A stretch of 51,420 nt of DNA, from assembly GCA_017445925.1 (NCBI GenBank), contig JAFSRW010000056.1, positions 1 to 51,420 on the forward strand, written 5' to 3'. The DNA is from Bacteroidaceae bacterium. Its GTDB lineage: Bacteria > Bacteroidota > Bacteroidia > Bacteroidales > Bacteroidaceae. Made by a program: the position numbers and the translations under genes. The notes under the pieces were generated by a model. The model was not told the DNA's origin. It did not search any database and worked only from the letters and a program-made list of their open reading frames with translations. This document shows positions 42,645 to 51,279 of this stretch, piece after piece (position 1 is the first letter of the stretch; each line of letters begins with the position of its first letter).

Positions 42645-44224
42645 CGCCAAAAGGGAATAGGTTCATAACGTCGCTCATGGCACTGCTTGCCATTATGGGA
42701 GCCGAGGCGCAAACAGCGTCTGAGGTGCCCAGCTTGGTAGTGAATGTCATGATAGACCAGTTGCGTTCTGATTATCTCGAAGCATTCTCGCCTCTTTATG
42801 GGCAGGGGGGCTTTGCCCGCCTAATGGAAAAGGGGCGTATGTACACGCAGGCCGAGTATCCTTTTGATGGGCCTGACGTGGCATCTTCTGTCGCTTGTTT
42901 TGTGACAGGAACCAGTCCATACGAAAACGGAATCATTGGTCAGCGCTGGTTGGACAGACAGACACTTCAGCCTGTTTTCTGTGTAGATGACAACAAATAC
43001 AACGGAATTTATACCTTAGATAAATCTTCGCCTCAGTATCTTGCTGTCTCAACCATAGGCGACGAACTGAAAGTTGCCAGCGAAGGTAAGAGCATAGTAC
43101 TCTCTATTGCCCCTTATCGTGATGCTGCCATCCTTTCTGCAGGTCATGCGGCAGACTGTGCCATTTGGCTTGATGACTGGACAGGCCGTGTTTCCGGTAC
43201 CTCTTATTATGGCGCTTTGCCCTCTTGGGCTTCGGATTTTGACAATAGCAATCCGCTTGCTTCACGCATCAGTAACATCGTCTGGAAACCGCTCAATGAC
43301 GAGGTGGTCAACTTCAGTTACTTTGTATTCGAAGGTAGCAAGAAACCATTCAGCCACAAGTTCTCAGGCGACAGAAAGTTTCGCCAGTTCAAGGCCAGTT
43401 CGTGTGTGAACGATGAGGTAAACTTGTTGGTTAAGGAACTTTTGGATAAAACCAGCATTGGTACCGACGGAGTACCTGATATGCTAAACCTTACCTATTA
43501 TGCAGGTGGGTTGGATCATGAGTCCGACTCCAAGTTCGCTATGGAGGTGCAGGATACTTACGCACGTCTGGATCGTCAGTTGGAGGAGCTTATCAATGCC
43601 GTAGAAAATAAGGTTGGAAAGAACAAGGCTCTCTTTGTGGTAACCAGTACGGGCTATTCCGATAGCGAGGATGCCAAGGATCTTAGCCTGTATCGTATTC
43701 CCACGGGCACCTTCTCTATCACTAAGGCTAGGCTCTTACTTAATATGTACCTCATTGCCGTTTACGGTCAGGGAGATTATGTTGAGACGGTGATGGGTAA
43801 TGAACTTTACCTGAACCTGAAGTTGATAGAGAGCAAGAACCTGAATCTTACCGAAGTGTTGGAGCGCAGTAGCGACTTTCTTATCCAACTCAGTGGCGTT
43901 AAGGATGTCTATTCCAGTCAACGTTTAGCCCTTGGAGCCTGGACACCTGGTATCAGCAAACTCCGCAATGCTTACAACCCCAAATGTTCTGGGGATATTA
44001 CCATACAAGTTTCACCAGGTTGGAATCTGAAGAACGAAGACACGCTGGAGCAGACCTTTGCCCGCGAATCTTATATGAGCTTCCCCCTTTTCCTCTTCGG
44101 ATGCGGCGTAGCTCCTGAGAAGGTAAACATTCCTGTTAGTATAGATAGGGTAGCGCCTACTATATCAAAAGCACTCAGAATACGTGCTCCGAACGGTTGT
44201 TCACAAGCACCGCTGAATTATTAA
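42641..44224 (+). CDS. Alkaline-phosphatase-fold protein lacking catalytic residues (predicted pseudoenzyme)
   Basis: 527 residues with a signal peptide (ends GAEAQ, about 24). The fold matches PafA/type I phosphodiesterase proteins: VVNVMIDQLRSDYLEAF with D39, CFVTGTSPYENGIIGQRW, YAGGLDHESDSKFAMEVQD, DTYARLDRQLEELI. But the active site is degraded: the nucleophilic Thr before the VTG motif is replaced (PDVASSVACFVTG), the metal-binding Asp-His of TADHG is TSTGY (335-339), and the late His of the xHGxxxxYD motif is missing (ESYMSFPLFLFG). Only D39 and perhaps H293 remain. It is translationally coupled to the DUF4105 gene and precedes secA. A non-catalytic role is inferred. Confidence 0.8.
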   Translation: MTPKGNRFITSLMALLAIMGAEAQTASEVPSLVVNVMIDQLRSDYLEAFSPLYGQGGFARLMEKGRMYTQAEYPFDGPDVASSVACFVTGTSPYENGIIGQRWLDRQTLQPVFCVDDNKYNGIYTLDKSSPQYLAVSTIGDELKVASEGKSIVLSIAPYRDAAILSAGHAADCAIWLDDWTGRVSGTSYYGALPSWASDFDNSNPLASRISNIVWKPLNDEVVNFSYFVFEGSKKPFSHKFSGDRKFRQFKASSCVNDEVNLLVKELLDKTSIGTDGVPDMLNLTYYAGGLDHESDSKFAMEVQDTYARLDRQLEELINAVENKVGKNKALFVVTSTGYSDSEDAKDLSLYRIPTGTFSITKARLLLNMYLIAVYGQGDYVETVMGNELYLNLKLIESKNLNLTEVLERSSDFLIQLSGVKDVYSSQRLALGAWTPGISKLRNAYNPKCSGDITIQVSPGWNLKNEDTLEQTFARESYMSFPLFLFGCGVAPEKVNIPVSIDRVAPTISKALRIRAPNGCSQAPLNY

Positions 44225-44225
44225 A

Positions 44226-44261
44226 AGACCCTCTCCGGCTCCCCCTTTATGGGGAGGGAAA
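44226..44261. repeat. C/G-rich palindromic repeat after the phosphatase-fold gene
   Basis: GACCCTCTCCGGCTCCCCCTT-type arm and GGGGAGGG around TTTAT, starting 2 bp after the stop codon. Same family as 1116 and 32074. Confidence 0.75.
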
Positions 44262-44298
44262 GTAAAAGATAATAGTAATAGAAATAAGATAAAAATTT

Positions 44299-44381
44299 GT
44301 TAACGTTCCCGTTAACGTTAACGTCGAAAAAAATAAAGTTGAAATAAAAAATCTGTTCCCGTTATCGTTAACGTTAACGTT
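44299..44381. repeat. Two GTTAACGTT hexamer tracts upstream of secA
   Basis: GTTAACGTTCCCGTTAACG... at 44299-44325 and GTTCCCGTTATCGTTAACG... at 44355-44381 are near copies with a 6-base period and similar A-rich flanks. GTTAAC is itself palindromic, so each tract can pair with itself. No TAnnTTTG promoter is visible between the phosphatase-fold gene and secA. Confidence 0.8.
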
Positions 44382-44395
44382 GAAAACAAAGAATT

Positions 44396-47300
44396 ATGGA
44401 TATAGCAAAGATATTAGTTAAGATTTTTGGCGACAAGAAGTCGCGCGACCTTAAGGCTTATCGCCCTCTGGTAGAGGATGTTCTGAAAATTTACCCTGAG
44501 ATTCAGGCACTCAGTAATGATGAACTGCGTGCCCGTTCCAATCAATTAAGAGAACGCGTTCAGGGTTCAGCCAGCGAGTTACGTGCCCAGATTCAGGAAC
44601 TCAAAGACCGTATTCCCAACACCGATATTCAGGATCGTGCTCCTATCTTCCATCAGATAGACAAATTGGAGAAAGATGTACTGGAGGTTTTGGAGAAAGC
44701 CCTTGATGAGGCTCGTGCTGAGGCTTTTGCCATTGTAAAGAGTACTGCTGAGCGTTTGGCTCATGCAGAAAATGGTGTGATAGAGGTAACAGCTAACGAT
44801 TTCGACCGTGAACTGGCTGCTACACATGATTTCGTTGAGATAGAAGGTGATAAGGCCATTTACCACAACCACTGGGTAGCTGGTGGTAACGATACGTTAT
44901 GGGATATGGTACACTTTGACGTTCAGCTTTTCGGAGGTACTGTATTGCATCAGGGTAAGATTGCCGAGATGTTTACGGGTGAAGGTAAAACCCTTACTGC
45001 TACGCTTCCCGTCTTCCTTAATGCCCTTACAGGCAATGGTGTTCATGTGGTAACCGTGAACGATTATCTGGCCAAGCGTGACTCTGAGTGGATGGGGCCC
45101 ATCTACATGTTCCATGGTTTGAGTGTTGACTGCATCGACAAGCACCAGCCTAACAGCGAAGCTCGCCGTAAGGCTTATATGGCAGATATTACCTTTGGTA
45201 CCAACAATGAGTTTGGCTTCGACTATCTGCGTGATAATATGGCGCAGGATCCCAGGGATTTGGTCCAGCGTTCTCATAATTATGCTATTGTGGATGAGGT
45301 GGACTCAGTCCTCATTGATGATGCCCGTACACCTCTTATTATTAGTGGTCCTGTTCCCAAGGGAGATGACCAGCAGTTCGAGGAGTATCAGCCCTTGGTA
45401 GAGCGTTTGGTAAATGTACAGCGTCAGTTGGCTACCCAGTATCTGGCAGATGCTAAGAAACTTATTGCAGAAGGTACAGAGCAGGGCGATAAGCAGAAGA
45501 CAACTGAGGGCTTCCTCTCGCTCTTCCGTTCTCACAAGGCGCTGCCCAAGAACAAGCCTCTTATCAAATTCCTCTCTGAGCCTGGTATCAAGGCCGGTAT
45601 GCTCAGCACCGAGGAGATTTATATGGAGAACAACAACCGTCGTATGCACGAGGCTACAGACCCCTTGTACTTCGTTGTGGACGAGAAGCAGAATAGCGTC
45701 GATCTTACGGATAAGGGTAACGAGTGGTTGGCTTCTCAGGTTAATGATGCCGACCTCTTCATCCTTCCTGACATAGGTTCTGAGATGCATAAGATAGATT
45801 CTACTAATCTGACTGCCGAGGAGAAGATAGAAGCTAAAGATAAGGTCTTCAATGATTATGCAGCCAAGAGCGAGCGTGTTCATACCATACAGCAGCTGTT
45901 GAAGGCATATACTATGTTCAACCTGAACGACGAATACGTTATTCAGGATGGCGAAATTAAGATTGTAGACGAGCAGACGGGTCGTATCATGGAAGGTCGT
46001 CGTTGGAGCGACGGTTTGCATCAGGCTGTTGAGGCTAAGGAGCACGTAAAGGTGCAGGCAGCCACGCAGACGTATGCTACCATCACTTTGCAGAACTACT
46101 TCCGTATGTACCACAAGTTGGCTGGTATGACGGGTACTGCTATTACCGAGGCAGGTGAGTTCTGGGATATCTACAAATTGGATGTTGTGGAGGTTCCCAC
46201 CAACCGCGAGGTGATACGTATCGATATGAACGACCGTGTTTATCGTACACAGCGCGAGAAGTACAAGGCTGTTATTCAGGAAGTTGAACTGATGCGTAAT
46301 AGCGGTCGCCCCGTCTTGGTAGGTACTACCAGCGTGGAGATTTCCGAGATGCTGAGCAAGATGCTCCAGATGCGCAAGATACCTCATCAGGTGCTGAATG
46401 CCAAGCTTCACCAGAAGGAGGCTGACATCGTAGCTAAGGCTGGTACCAGCACCCTCACAACAGTTATGGAGGACGGACAGCCCGTAGAGCGTATGTTAGG
46501 TACTGTTACCATTGCCACCAATTTGGCTGGTCGTGGTACGGATATCAAGCTGACACCCGAGGTGAAGGCCGCAGGCGGTTTGGCCATCATTGGTACAGAA
46601 CGTCATGAAAGCCGTCGTGTCGACCGTCAGTTACGTGGTCGTTCTGGTCGTCAGGGTGACCCAGGTAGCAGTGTATTCTTTGTTTCTATCGAGGATAAGT
46701 TGATGCGCCTCTTCGCCAGCGAACGTATAGCCCGTGTGATGGACCGCTTGGGCTTCAAGGAAGGCGAGATGATAGAGCACAGCATGATTACCCGCAGTAT
46801 CGAGAACGCCCAAAAGAAGGTGGAGGAGAACCACTTTGGTGTTCGTAAACGTCTGTTGGAGTATGACGATGTGATGAACAAGCAGCGTACCGTAATCTAT
46901 GAAAAGCGTCGTCACGCCCTGATGGGAGAGCGCTTGGGTATGGATATCAGCGATATGATATGGGACCGTGTATGCAACATCATGGAGAATAACGACTATG
47001 AAGGTTGCTGCCAATGCTTCCTCGAGATTATGGCTATGGAGTTCCCCCTCACGCAAGAGAAGTTCGAGGAGGGCAATATTCCTGCATTGGAGGAAGAAGT
47101 ATATCAGGATGTGCTGAAGCGTTTTGGCCAGAAGACGGAAATCATGGCTAACAATGCTTACAAGGTTGTGAAGATGGTTTACGAAGGTCCTCAGGGCCAA
47201 ATGTACGAGAATATGATGTTCCCTGTATTGGCTGGTAAGCGTCAGTACAATATTCCTTCTAACCTGAAGGAAGCTTATGACACTCAGGCCCGCAGCGTAG

Positions 47301-47755
47301 TAACATCTTTCCATAAGGCTCTTATTCTGCACACCATAGATGATGCGTGGAAAGAGAACCTGCGTCTGTTGGACGAGCTCAAGCACAGTGTGCACAATGC
47401 CAGCTACGAGCAGAAGGATCCTTTGCTTATCTTCAAACTGGAGAGTGTGAAACTCTTCGATGATATGGTCAACCGTATCAACGATCGCACCGTTTCTGTT
47501 ATCATGCGTGCTATGGTACCTGAGTTACAGATTCAGGAGGCTCCTCAGCAGGAGATGCCTCGTCGTGAACGTGTGCAGACTCAGGAGTCACGTGGTGAGC
47601 TTACAGATGCCAGTCAGCAGCAGGCAGCAGCTCGTGATACACGCGATCGCCAGCCTGTTCAGCCCATGCGTGCCGAGAAGCTGCCCGGACGTAATGATCC
47701 CTGCCCCTGTGGCTCTGGTCTGAAGTTCAAGAACTGTCACGGAAAGAACCTGTAA
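44396..47755 (+). CDS. secA: Preprotein translocase ATPase SecA
   Basis: 1119 residues, the long Bacteroidetes form. Walker A is [14 protein letters not shown] (about 196-209), preceded by [13 protein letters not shown]-type [50 protein letters not shown]; the [15 protein letters not shown] helicase motif. An insertion of about 100 residues follows the ARTPLIISG motif (about 315-430), which I recall in Bacteroidetes SecA. The end is Gln/Arg-rich and closes with a SEC-C zinc motif, [15 protein letters not shown]. It powers Sec export of the many signal-peptide proteins seen here. Confidence 0.97.
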   Translation: MDIAKILVKIFGDKKSRDLKAYRPLVEDVLKIYPEIQALSNDELRARSNQLRERVQGSASELRAQIQELKDRIPNTDIQDRAPIFHQIDKLEKDVLEVLEKALDEARAEAFAIVKSTAERLAHAENGVIEVTANDFDRELAATHDFVEIEGDKAIYHNHWVAGGNDTLWDMVHFDVQLFGGTVLHQGKIAEMFTGEGKTLTATLPVFLNALTGNGVHVVTVNDYLAKRDSEWMGPIYMFHGLSVDCIDKHQPNSEARRKAYMADITFGTNNEFGFDYLRDNMAQDPRDLVQRSHNYAIVDEVDSVLIDDARTPLIISGPVPKGDDQQFEEYQPLVERLVNVQRQLATQYLADAKKLIAEGTEQGDKQKTTEGFLSLFRSHKALPKNKPLIKFLSEPGIKAGMLSTEEIYMENNNRRMHEATDPLYFVVDEKQNSVDLTDKGNEWLASQVNDADLFILPDIGSEMHKIDSTNLTAEEKIEAKDKVFNDYAAKSERVHTIQQLLKAYTMFNLNDEYVIQDGEIKIVDEQTGRIMEGRRWSDGLHQAVEAKEHVKVQAATQTYATITLQNYFRMYHKLAGMTGTAITEAGEFWDIYKLDVVEVPTNREVIRIDMNDRVYRTQREKYKAVIQEVELMRNSGRPVLVGTTSVEISEMLSKMLQMRKIPHQVLNAKLHQKEADIVAKAGTSTLTTVMEDGQPVERMLGTVTIATNLAGRGTDIKLTPEVKAAGGLAIIGTERHESRRVDRQLRGRSGRQGDPGSSVFFVSIEDKLMRLFASERIARVMDRLGFKEGEMIEHSMITRSIENAQKKVEENHFGVRKRLLEYDDVMNKQRTVIYEKRRHALMGERLGMDISDMIWDRVCNIMENNDYEGCCQCFLEIMAMEFPLTQEKFEEGNIPALEEEVYQDVLKRFGQKTEIMANNAYKVVKMVYEGPQGQMYENMMFPVLAGKRQYNIPSNLKEAYDTQARSVVTSFHKALILHTIDDAWKENLRLLDELKHSVHNASYEQKDPLLIFKLESVKLFDDMVNRINDRTVSVIMRAMVPELQIQEAPQQEMPRRERVQTQESRGELTDASQQQAAARDTRDRQPVQPMRAEKLPGRNDPCPCGSGLKFKNCHGKNL

Positions 47756-47756
47756 A

Positions 47757-47803
47757 TTCATTGAACATTGAGCATTGAACATTGAGCATTGAACATTGAG
47801 CAT
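47757..47803. repeat. ATTGAAC/ATTGAGC heptamer tract after secA
   Basis: Six to seven alternating units of TTGAACA and TTGAGCA with an exact 7-base period begin right at the secA stop. Confidence 0.85.
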
Positions 47804-47815
47804 TTAAAAATATTA

Positions 47816-47842
47816 GTTAACGTTATCGTTATCGTTGACGTT
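47816..47842. repeat. GTTAACGTTATC hexamer tract
   Basis: GTTAAC, GTTATC, GTTATC, GTTGAC, GTT: a 6-base period, same family as the tracts before secA. secA is therefore bracketed by this repeat class. Confidence 0.8.
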
Positions 47843-47862
47843 AAAAATTAAAGCAAAACTCC

Positions 47863-48306
47863 ATGAAAGCTTCACAACAAACCATTCAGCAGATTGAGCG
47901 AACGCTCAGGAAGGTTATGGCAAAGTTTCCGCAGGATGCCGATCCTTTGATGACCGACATACACCTGCTGGTTAGTAATTATACGGGCGAAATTCGTACC
48001 TACAACGATGACGACGAAGAGTTAGATCGATGTGTTGTAGAGGAATGGATCAAGAGTAAGGAAGAGGATTTCTACGATCAGGTAGCTTCCATCCTGCGTA
48101 AGTGCATTCAGAATTTGCGTCCTGAGGTGGAACAGATGAGCATCTTGCAACCCTTCTCCTTTGTGCTGATCGACGAGGATCACGAGACTCTGCAGGACCT
48201 CGTCATCATAGACACAGAAGAAACGGTAGTCTTAGACCATCAGTTGTTGGAAGGCTTTGAGGAAGATCTGGATAAATTCTTCGAGGATCTGATGAAGGAG
48301 GAATAA
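47863..48306 (+). CDS. Conserved hypothetical acidic protein
   Basis: 147 residues, soluble and strongly acidic at the C-terminus (EGFEEDLDKFFEDLMKEE). The N-terminal half is helical with heptad-like spacing (QQTIQQIERTLRKVMAKF); the middle has LLVSNYTGEIRTYNDDDEEL and FSFVLIDEDHETLQDLVII. I believe orthologs are limited to Bacteroidales, but I do not recognise a named family and give no function. It is about 107 bp after secA across two repeat tracts, and ends 3 bp before the compound palindrome at 48309. Confidence 0.75.
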   Translation: MKASQQTIQQIERTLRKVMAKFPQDADPLMTDIHLLVSNYTGEIRTYNDDDEELDRCVVEEWIKSKEEDFYDQVASILRKCIQNLRPEVEQMSILQPFSFVLIDEDHETLQDLVIIDTEETVVLDHQLLEGFEEDLDKFFEDLMKEE

Positions 48307-48308
48307 AA

Positions 48309-48462
48309 AGCCCCCTTCCCGTCCCTCCCCCGAGGAGGAGGGGGATATTTCCTTGACATTTTTCTATATAAACGCAGAAAAGGTTAGACAATTGTCTAAC
48401 CTTTTCTGGTATAAGAAGCGCCTCTTACTCCCTCCTCCTCGGGGGAGGGACGGGGAGGGGGC
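48309..48462. repeat. Compound palindrome: inverted pair of C/G-rich repeats flanking a 32-bp palindrome
   Basis: The left arm (48309-48342) and right arm (48429-48462) are inverted copies of about 34 bp with one mismatch, each a C/G-rich repeat (AGCCCCC...CCCTCCCCCGAGGAGGAGGG). Between them lies a perfect palindrome at 48376-48407. The element fills the whole gap between two convergent genes; the DUF4923 stop codon TAG uses its last base. Confidence 0.88.
48376..48407. terminator. Perfect 32-bp palindrome, likely bidirectional terminator
   Basis: AGAAAAGGTTAGACAA and its exact complement. The A/T-rich ends give each convergent transcript a stem ending in CCTTTTCT. It would stop transcription from both sides. 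Confidence 0.7.
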
Positions 48463-49118
48463 TATTTCTTCGTAAATTTCAATCCCATATACATTCCCTT
48501 TACATTCTTGGTAAGGGTATTCAGAGTGCCTAATGTACTGTTAACGGTGCCAACCTTTGATGTGATGGCGTTTACCAGCGTCAGCAGCTTGTCGGACTTC
48601 ATTGCCAACTGAAGCTCGCCACCAGTGAGTTTTGCATTCATGGTAACGCCTTGATTAAGCAAGGGGAAAGTCAGTTTCAGATTTGTGCCATCTACAGCCC
48701 AGTTTATCTGTGCAGACTTGCCATTATACGTAACGGTACCCGTCTTGTCCTCTTTCAGTGTCATCACCACCTTTCCGCTGGTAAAGCCCACCTTGGTAAG
48801 ACCGTTCTTCATGGTCGATTCCACCTTGCTGCTTACCACACTGCTGCCCAGATTGGTCAGTACATTTTCACTCTCAAAGGCTACACCAGGCTGAGAATAC
48901 GTCCATGTCCCCACCAGGCTCTTTTCTGTTACGTTAGTGGTACCTATGAGGCTACCAAGCAGGTCGCCTGCTACTTTGCCGATGGTTGAATTACCTGTTG
49001 CTTGGTCTATAGCGTTGCCGGCAGCATTCTTCAGTATGTCGCTCAACTGTGCATTTGCATTAGTGCAAAGCATCATTCCAAAGGCCACGAAGGCCAGTTT
49101 CAAAAAGTTCTTTTTCAT
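48462..49118 (-). CDS. DUF4923 family secreted protein
   Basis: 218 residues with a signal peptide (KKNFLKLAFVAFGMMLCTNANAQ). The DUF4923 core begins at LSDILKNAAGNAIDQATG and has a lipocalin-like run of strands: LVGTWTYSQPGVAFESENVL, GKVVMTLKEDKTGTVTY, INWAVDGTNLKLTFPLL and LQLAMKSDKLLTLVNAI. Common in Prevotella and Bacteroides as secreted or periplasmic protein; function unknown. A promoter box is 33 bp upstream. Confidence 0.86.
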   Translation of the reverse strand: MKKNFLKLAFVAFGMMLCTNANAQLSDILKNAAGNAIDQATGNSTIGKVAGDLLGSLIGTTNVTEKSLVGTWTYSQPGVAFESENVLTNLGSSVVSSKVESTMKNGLTKVGFTSGKVVMTLKEDKTGTVTYNGKSAQINWAVDGTNLKLTFPLLNQGVTMNAKLTGGELQLAMKSDKLLTLVNAITSKVGTVNSTLGTLNTLTKNVKGMYMGLKFTKK

Positions 49119-49150
49119 CTTTTATCTGTTTTTAGATTAGTTTTATAATG

Positions 49151-49158
49151 CAAAAGTA
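49151..49158 (-). promoter_or_regulatory. -7 element for the DUF4923 gene
   Basis: The minus strand reads TACTTTTG followed by CATTATAA, 33 bp before the ATG. Confidence 0.6.
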
Positions 49159-49321
49159 CGGAAAAAACAGATTCCAAAGAAATTTTTTGCATAAAATGAA
49201 AAAAACCAGAGAAATGATATGTGATAATTTTCAATGCGATGATTCTCGCATGAAAAAGGGTTTTGGGGAACCTGCAACAAATTATCTAAACTATGATTAT
49301 CAAACTTTTGATAATTATTTC

Positions 49322-49352
49322 TTTGATAATTGAAGTATAATATTTATCTTTG
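49322..49352 (+). promoter_or_regulatory. Promoter for the AAA ATPase gene, with inverted TTTGATAAT words
   Basis: TTTG at 49322-49325, 19 bp, then TATCTTTG at 49345-49352, about 28 bp before the ATG. ATTATCAAA (49296-49304) and TTTGATAAT (49307-49315, repeated at 49322-49330) form an inverted pair that overlaps the -33 region and could be an operator. Confidence 0.65.
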
Positions 49353-49380
49353 CGCCAGAATAAGTTAAAAAATATGTATT

Positions 49381-50541
49381 ATGATTAATCCGTTTGTTAC
49401 AAAAGGCTATGCTGGCCCCGCTTATTTCTGCGATAGAGTGAAAGAAACCAAGGATATGGTACAATTACTCACAAATGAAAATAATCTGGCTCTGATTTCT
49501 CCTCGTCGTTTGGGAAAAACAGATTTGATACATCATTGCTTTGCCCAACCGGCTATTGTGAATAAGTATTATACATTCATTATTGATATTTATGCAACAA
49601 GTTCACTGGCAGACTTTGTTGATGTACTTGGACAAGCCATATTTGAAGAATTGAAACCCTTAGGCAAAAAAGTATGGGAACATTTCTACAATAGCCTACA
49701 CTCTGTACAACAACAGATATCGTTTGATATTAATGGCAACCCTGTGTGGGGGCTTGGTTTGGGGGCTTTCGTCAACCCATCCACCACATTAGATGAGATA
49801 TTCGGCTACCTTGCCACAGCAGACAAGCCCTGCCTTGTGGCTATTGACGAGTTTCAGAAAATAATAGACTATCCCAACGGACAAAATGTAGAGGCAGCAT
49901 TGCGCACGCACATTCAACGTTGCCCCAATGCCACATTTCTTTTTTCCGGCTCCAAACGTCATCTGATGAGCGAAATGTTTATGTCTCCGTCAAGACCTTT
50001 TTATCAGTCTGTCATCACTATGGGATTAAGTCCTATTCCAGAGGAGAAGTATTCAGAATTTGCGGAGCGTCTATTTAAGGAAAACGGGAAGGCATTAGCA
50101 TCCGATGTTGTGCCAGAAGTCTATTCGCGTTTTGATGGTGTAACCTTCTGTCTACAAAGAATAATGAATGTATTGTTTATGACTACAGCAAAGGGTGAGC
50201 TTTGCACTTCGTCTATGATTGATGATGCAATCAACTATATCCTTGACTTAGGCTCTGAACACTACGAGATGCTTTATAGTCAGATGTCCGAAAAACAGCG
50301 TGGCGCTTTTCTTGCAATTGCAACAGAACGAAGGGCTAAGGGTATTGCCAGTGGTAAGTTTGTACATAAGCACCGTCTTCAGTCTGTGAGTAGCGTTGTG
50401 TCGGCAGTTAAGGGATTGTTGGAGAAAGATTTCATCACAAAGGAAAACGAGGAATATTATGTTTACGACCATTTCTTCCTATTATGGCTTCAAAAGCAAA
50501 GAATCTTGAGTACTTTCCCTTGTCAGGATCCACTCTTTTGA
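49381..50541 (+). CDS. AAA-family ATPase (archaeal ATPase/STAND-like, ATPase_2)
   Basis: 386 residues. Walker A is ISPRRLGKTDLI (S40-T47, the PRRxGKT variant typical of this family), Walker B is CLVAIDEFQKI (about 160), sensor 1 is TFLFSGSKRHLM (about 180-192), followed by a winged-helix-like C-terminal region (about 300-380, QRGAFLAIATERRAKGIAS, SVSSVVSAVKGLLEKDFI). Bacteroidales carry many paralogs, often near islands; role unknown. It is a single-gene unit with its own promoter and a terminator downstream. Its A/T-rich upstream differs from neighbouring genes. Confidence 0.87.
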   Translation: MINPFVTKGYAGPAYFCDRVKETKDMVQLLTNENNLALISPRRLGKTDLIHHCFAQPAIVNKYYTFIIDIYATSSLADFVDVLGQAIFEELKPLGKKVWEHFYNSLHSVQQQISFDINGNPVWGLGLGAFVNPSTTLDEIFGYLATADKPCLVAIDEFQKIIDYPNGQNVEAALRTHIQRCPNATFLFSGSKRHLMSEMFMSPSRPFYQSVITMGLSPIPEEKYSEFAERLFKENGKALASDVVPEVYSRFDGVTFCLQRIMNVLFMTTAKGELCTSSMIDDAINYILDLGSEHYEMLYSQMSEKQRGAFLAIATERRAKGIASGKFVHKHRLQSVSSVVSAVKGLLEKDFITKENEEYYVYDHFFLLWLQKQRILSTFPCQDPLF

Positions 50542-50591
50542 TAATGTACATATAGTTGTCAGGTTTTCGGGTTAAGAATACGTTAGCATAT

Positions 50592-50636
50592 AAAACAAGC
50601 CTCTGTTTTGCGTTATGCTTAACAGAGGCTTGTTTT
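50592..50636. terminator. Bidirectional terminator between the ATPase and amidase genes
   Basis: AAAACAAGCCTCTGTT (50592-50607) pairs perfectly with AACAGAGGCTTGTTTT (50621-50636), leaving a 13-base loop. It lies between two convergent genes. Confidence 0.9.
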
Positions 50637-50642
50637 AGTTAG

Positions 50643-51077
50643 TTACTTGGCCTGGGGTTGCAGGTCGGTGTACTCTTTGCTGGCTGTATAACAGGGGCAT
50701 CTCTTGTGGACGTCAGGTAGTTCACAATGGCCCAGGATGCGGGCCGTCGGATAATCATGTACGAGGGCTTTCAGCAACTCGTAGAGGGCATGTTTCTGTT
50801 GCTCGGTACGAGTGTCGGCTGGCACGCCGTTTTCATTCAGACCTCCTTCATAGACTACGCCAAGGGAACAACTGTTATAACCTCTGGCATGGACACCCTG
50901 AACAGACTCCGGTAGCAGGGGGACAACCGTCCCGTCATAACGGACATAGTAGTGGTAGCTACACTGACCGTACTTTTCCATGCCACAGTTTATCAGTTTT
51001 TCCACGCTGAAGGGCTTGTTACACCTGTTAGCCACACAGTGAACGATAATGTACTTAACGGACTTTAGAATTTTCAC
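50643..51077 (-). CDS. N-acetylmuramoyl-L-alanine amidase (Amidase_2, T7-lysozyme type)
   Basis: 144 residues, single domain, no signal peptide. YIIVHCVANR gives the first zinc His (H13); YHYYVRYDGTVVPLLPE is the conserved strand; GVHARGYNSCSLGVVYEGG is the usual central motif; GHCELPDVHKRCPCY supplies the late His (H117) and Cys (C127). It would cleave between MurNAc and L-Ala in peptidoglycan. In Bacteroidales this short phage-lysozyme-like amidase typically follows a tiny smalltalk gene, as here (51165-51269). Confidence 0.9.
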   Translation of the reverse strand: MKILKSVKYIIVHCVANRCNKPFSVEKLINCGMEKYGQCSYHYYVRYDGTVVPLLPESVQGVHARGYNSCSLGVVYEGGLNENGVPADTRTEQQKHALYELLKALVHDYPTARILGHCELPDVHKRCPCYTASKEYTDLQPQAK

Positions 51078-51087
51078 CTTTTTTCCT

Positions 51088-51116
51088 GAATTAAGAATTA
51101 AGAGAGAAGAATTAAG
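51088..51116. repeat. AATTAAG heptamer tract
   Basis: GAATTAAG units with an AGAGAAG variant in the middle. A nearly identical 29-bp copy is at 51308-51340. Confidence 0.78.
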
Positions 51117-51164
51117 ATTTGAACAGTAAACCGTAAACGGTAAATAGTAAACTAAAAGACAACG

Positions 51165-51269
51165 TTAAGAGTGCATGCACGACTGTACGCAGAGGGTACC
51201 GACTACAGAGGTAAGGATGGTGATAATAATCTGAATAATCTTCTTGATTGTTGACCAGTTTATTTTCAT
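51165..51269 (-). CDS. Smalltalk-family small protein
   Basis: A 34-residue frame, ATG at 51267-51269 and TAA at 51165-51167. The peptide starts MKINWSTIKKIIQIIITILT and ends VGTLCVQSCMHS: a short basic start, one hydrophobic helix with Ile/Thr, and C-terminal cysteines. This matches the smalltalk protein family annotated in Bacteroidales, usually adjacent to an amidase as here. Function unknown. The 87-bp gap to the amidase holds heptamer repeats. Confidence 0.8.
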   Translation of the reverse strand: MKINWSTIKKIIQIIITILTSVVGTLCVQSCMHS

Positions 51270-51279
51270 AATTATTAAA

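Noticed and set aside
42641-44224. Functional alkaline phosphatase annotation
   Set aside because: Overall fold agrees, but several essential metal and nucleophile residues are missing, so activity should not be assumed.
45305-46411. 368-codon minus-strand frame inside secA
   Set aside because: Antisense to conserved SecA helicase motifs; composition reflects the codon bias of secA.
49148-49333. 61-codon plus-strand frame before the AAA ATPase gene
   Set aside because: It overlaps two divergent promoter regions, has no recognisable domain and low-complexity Asn/Tyr/Phe at the end.
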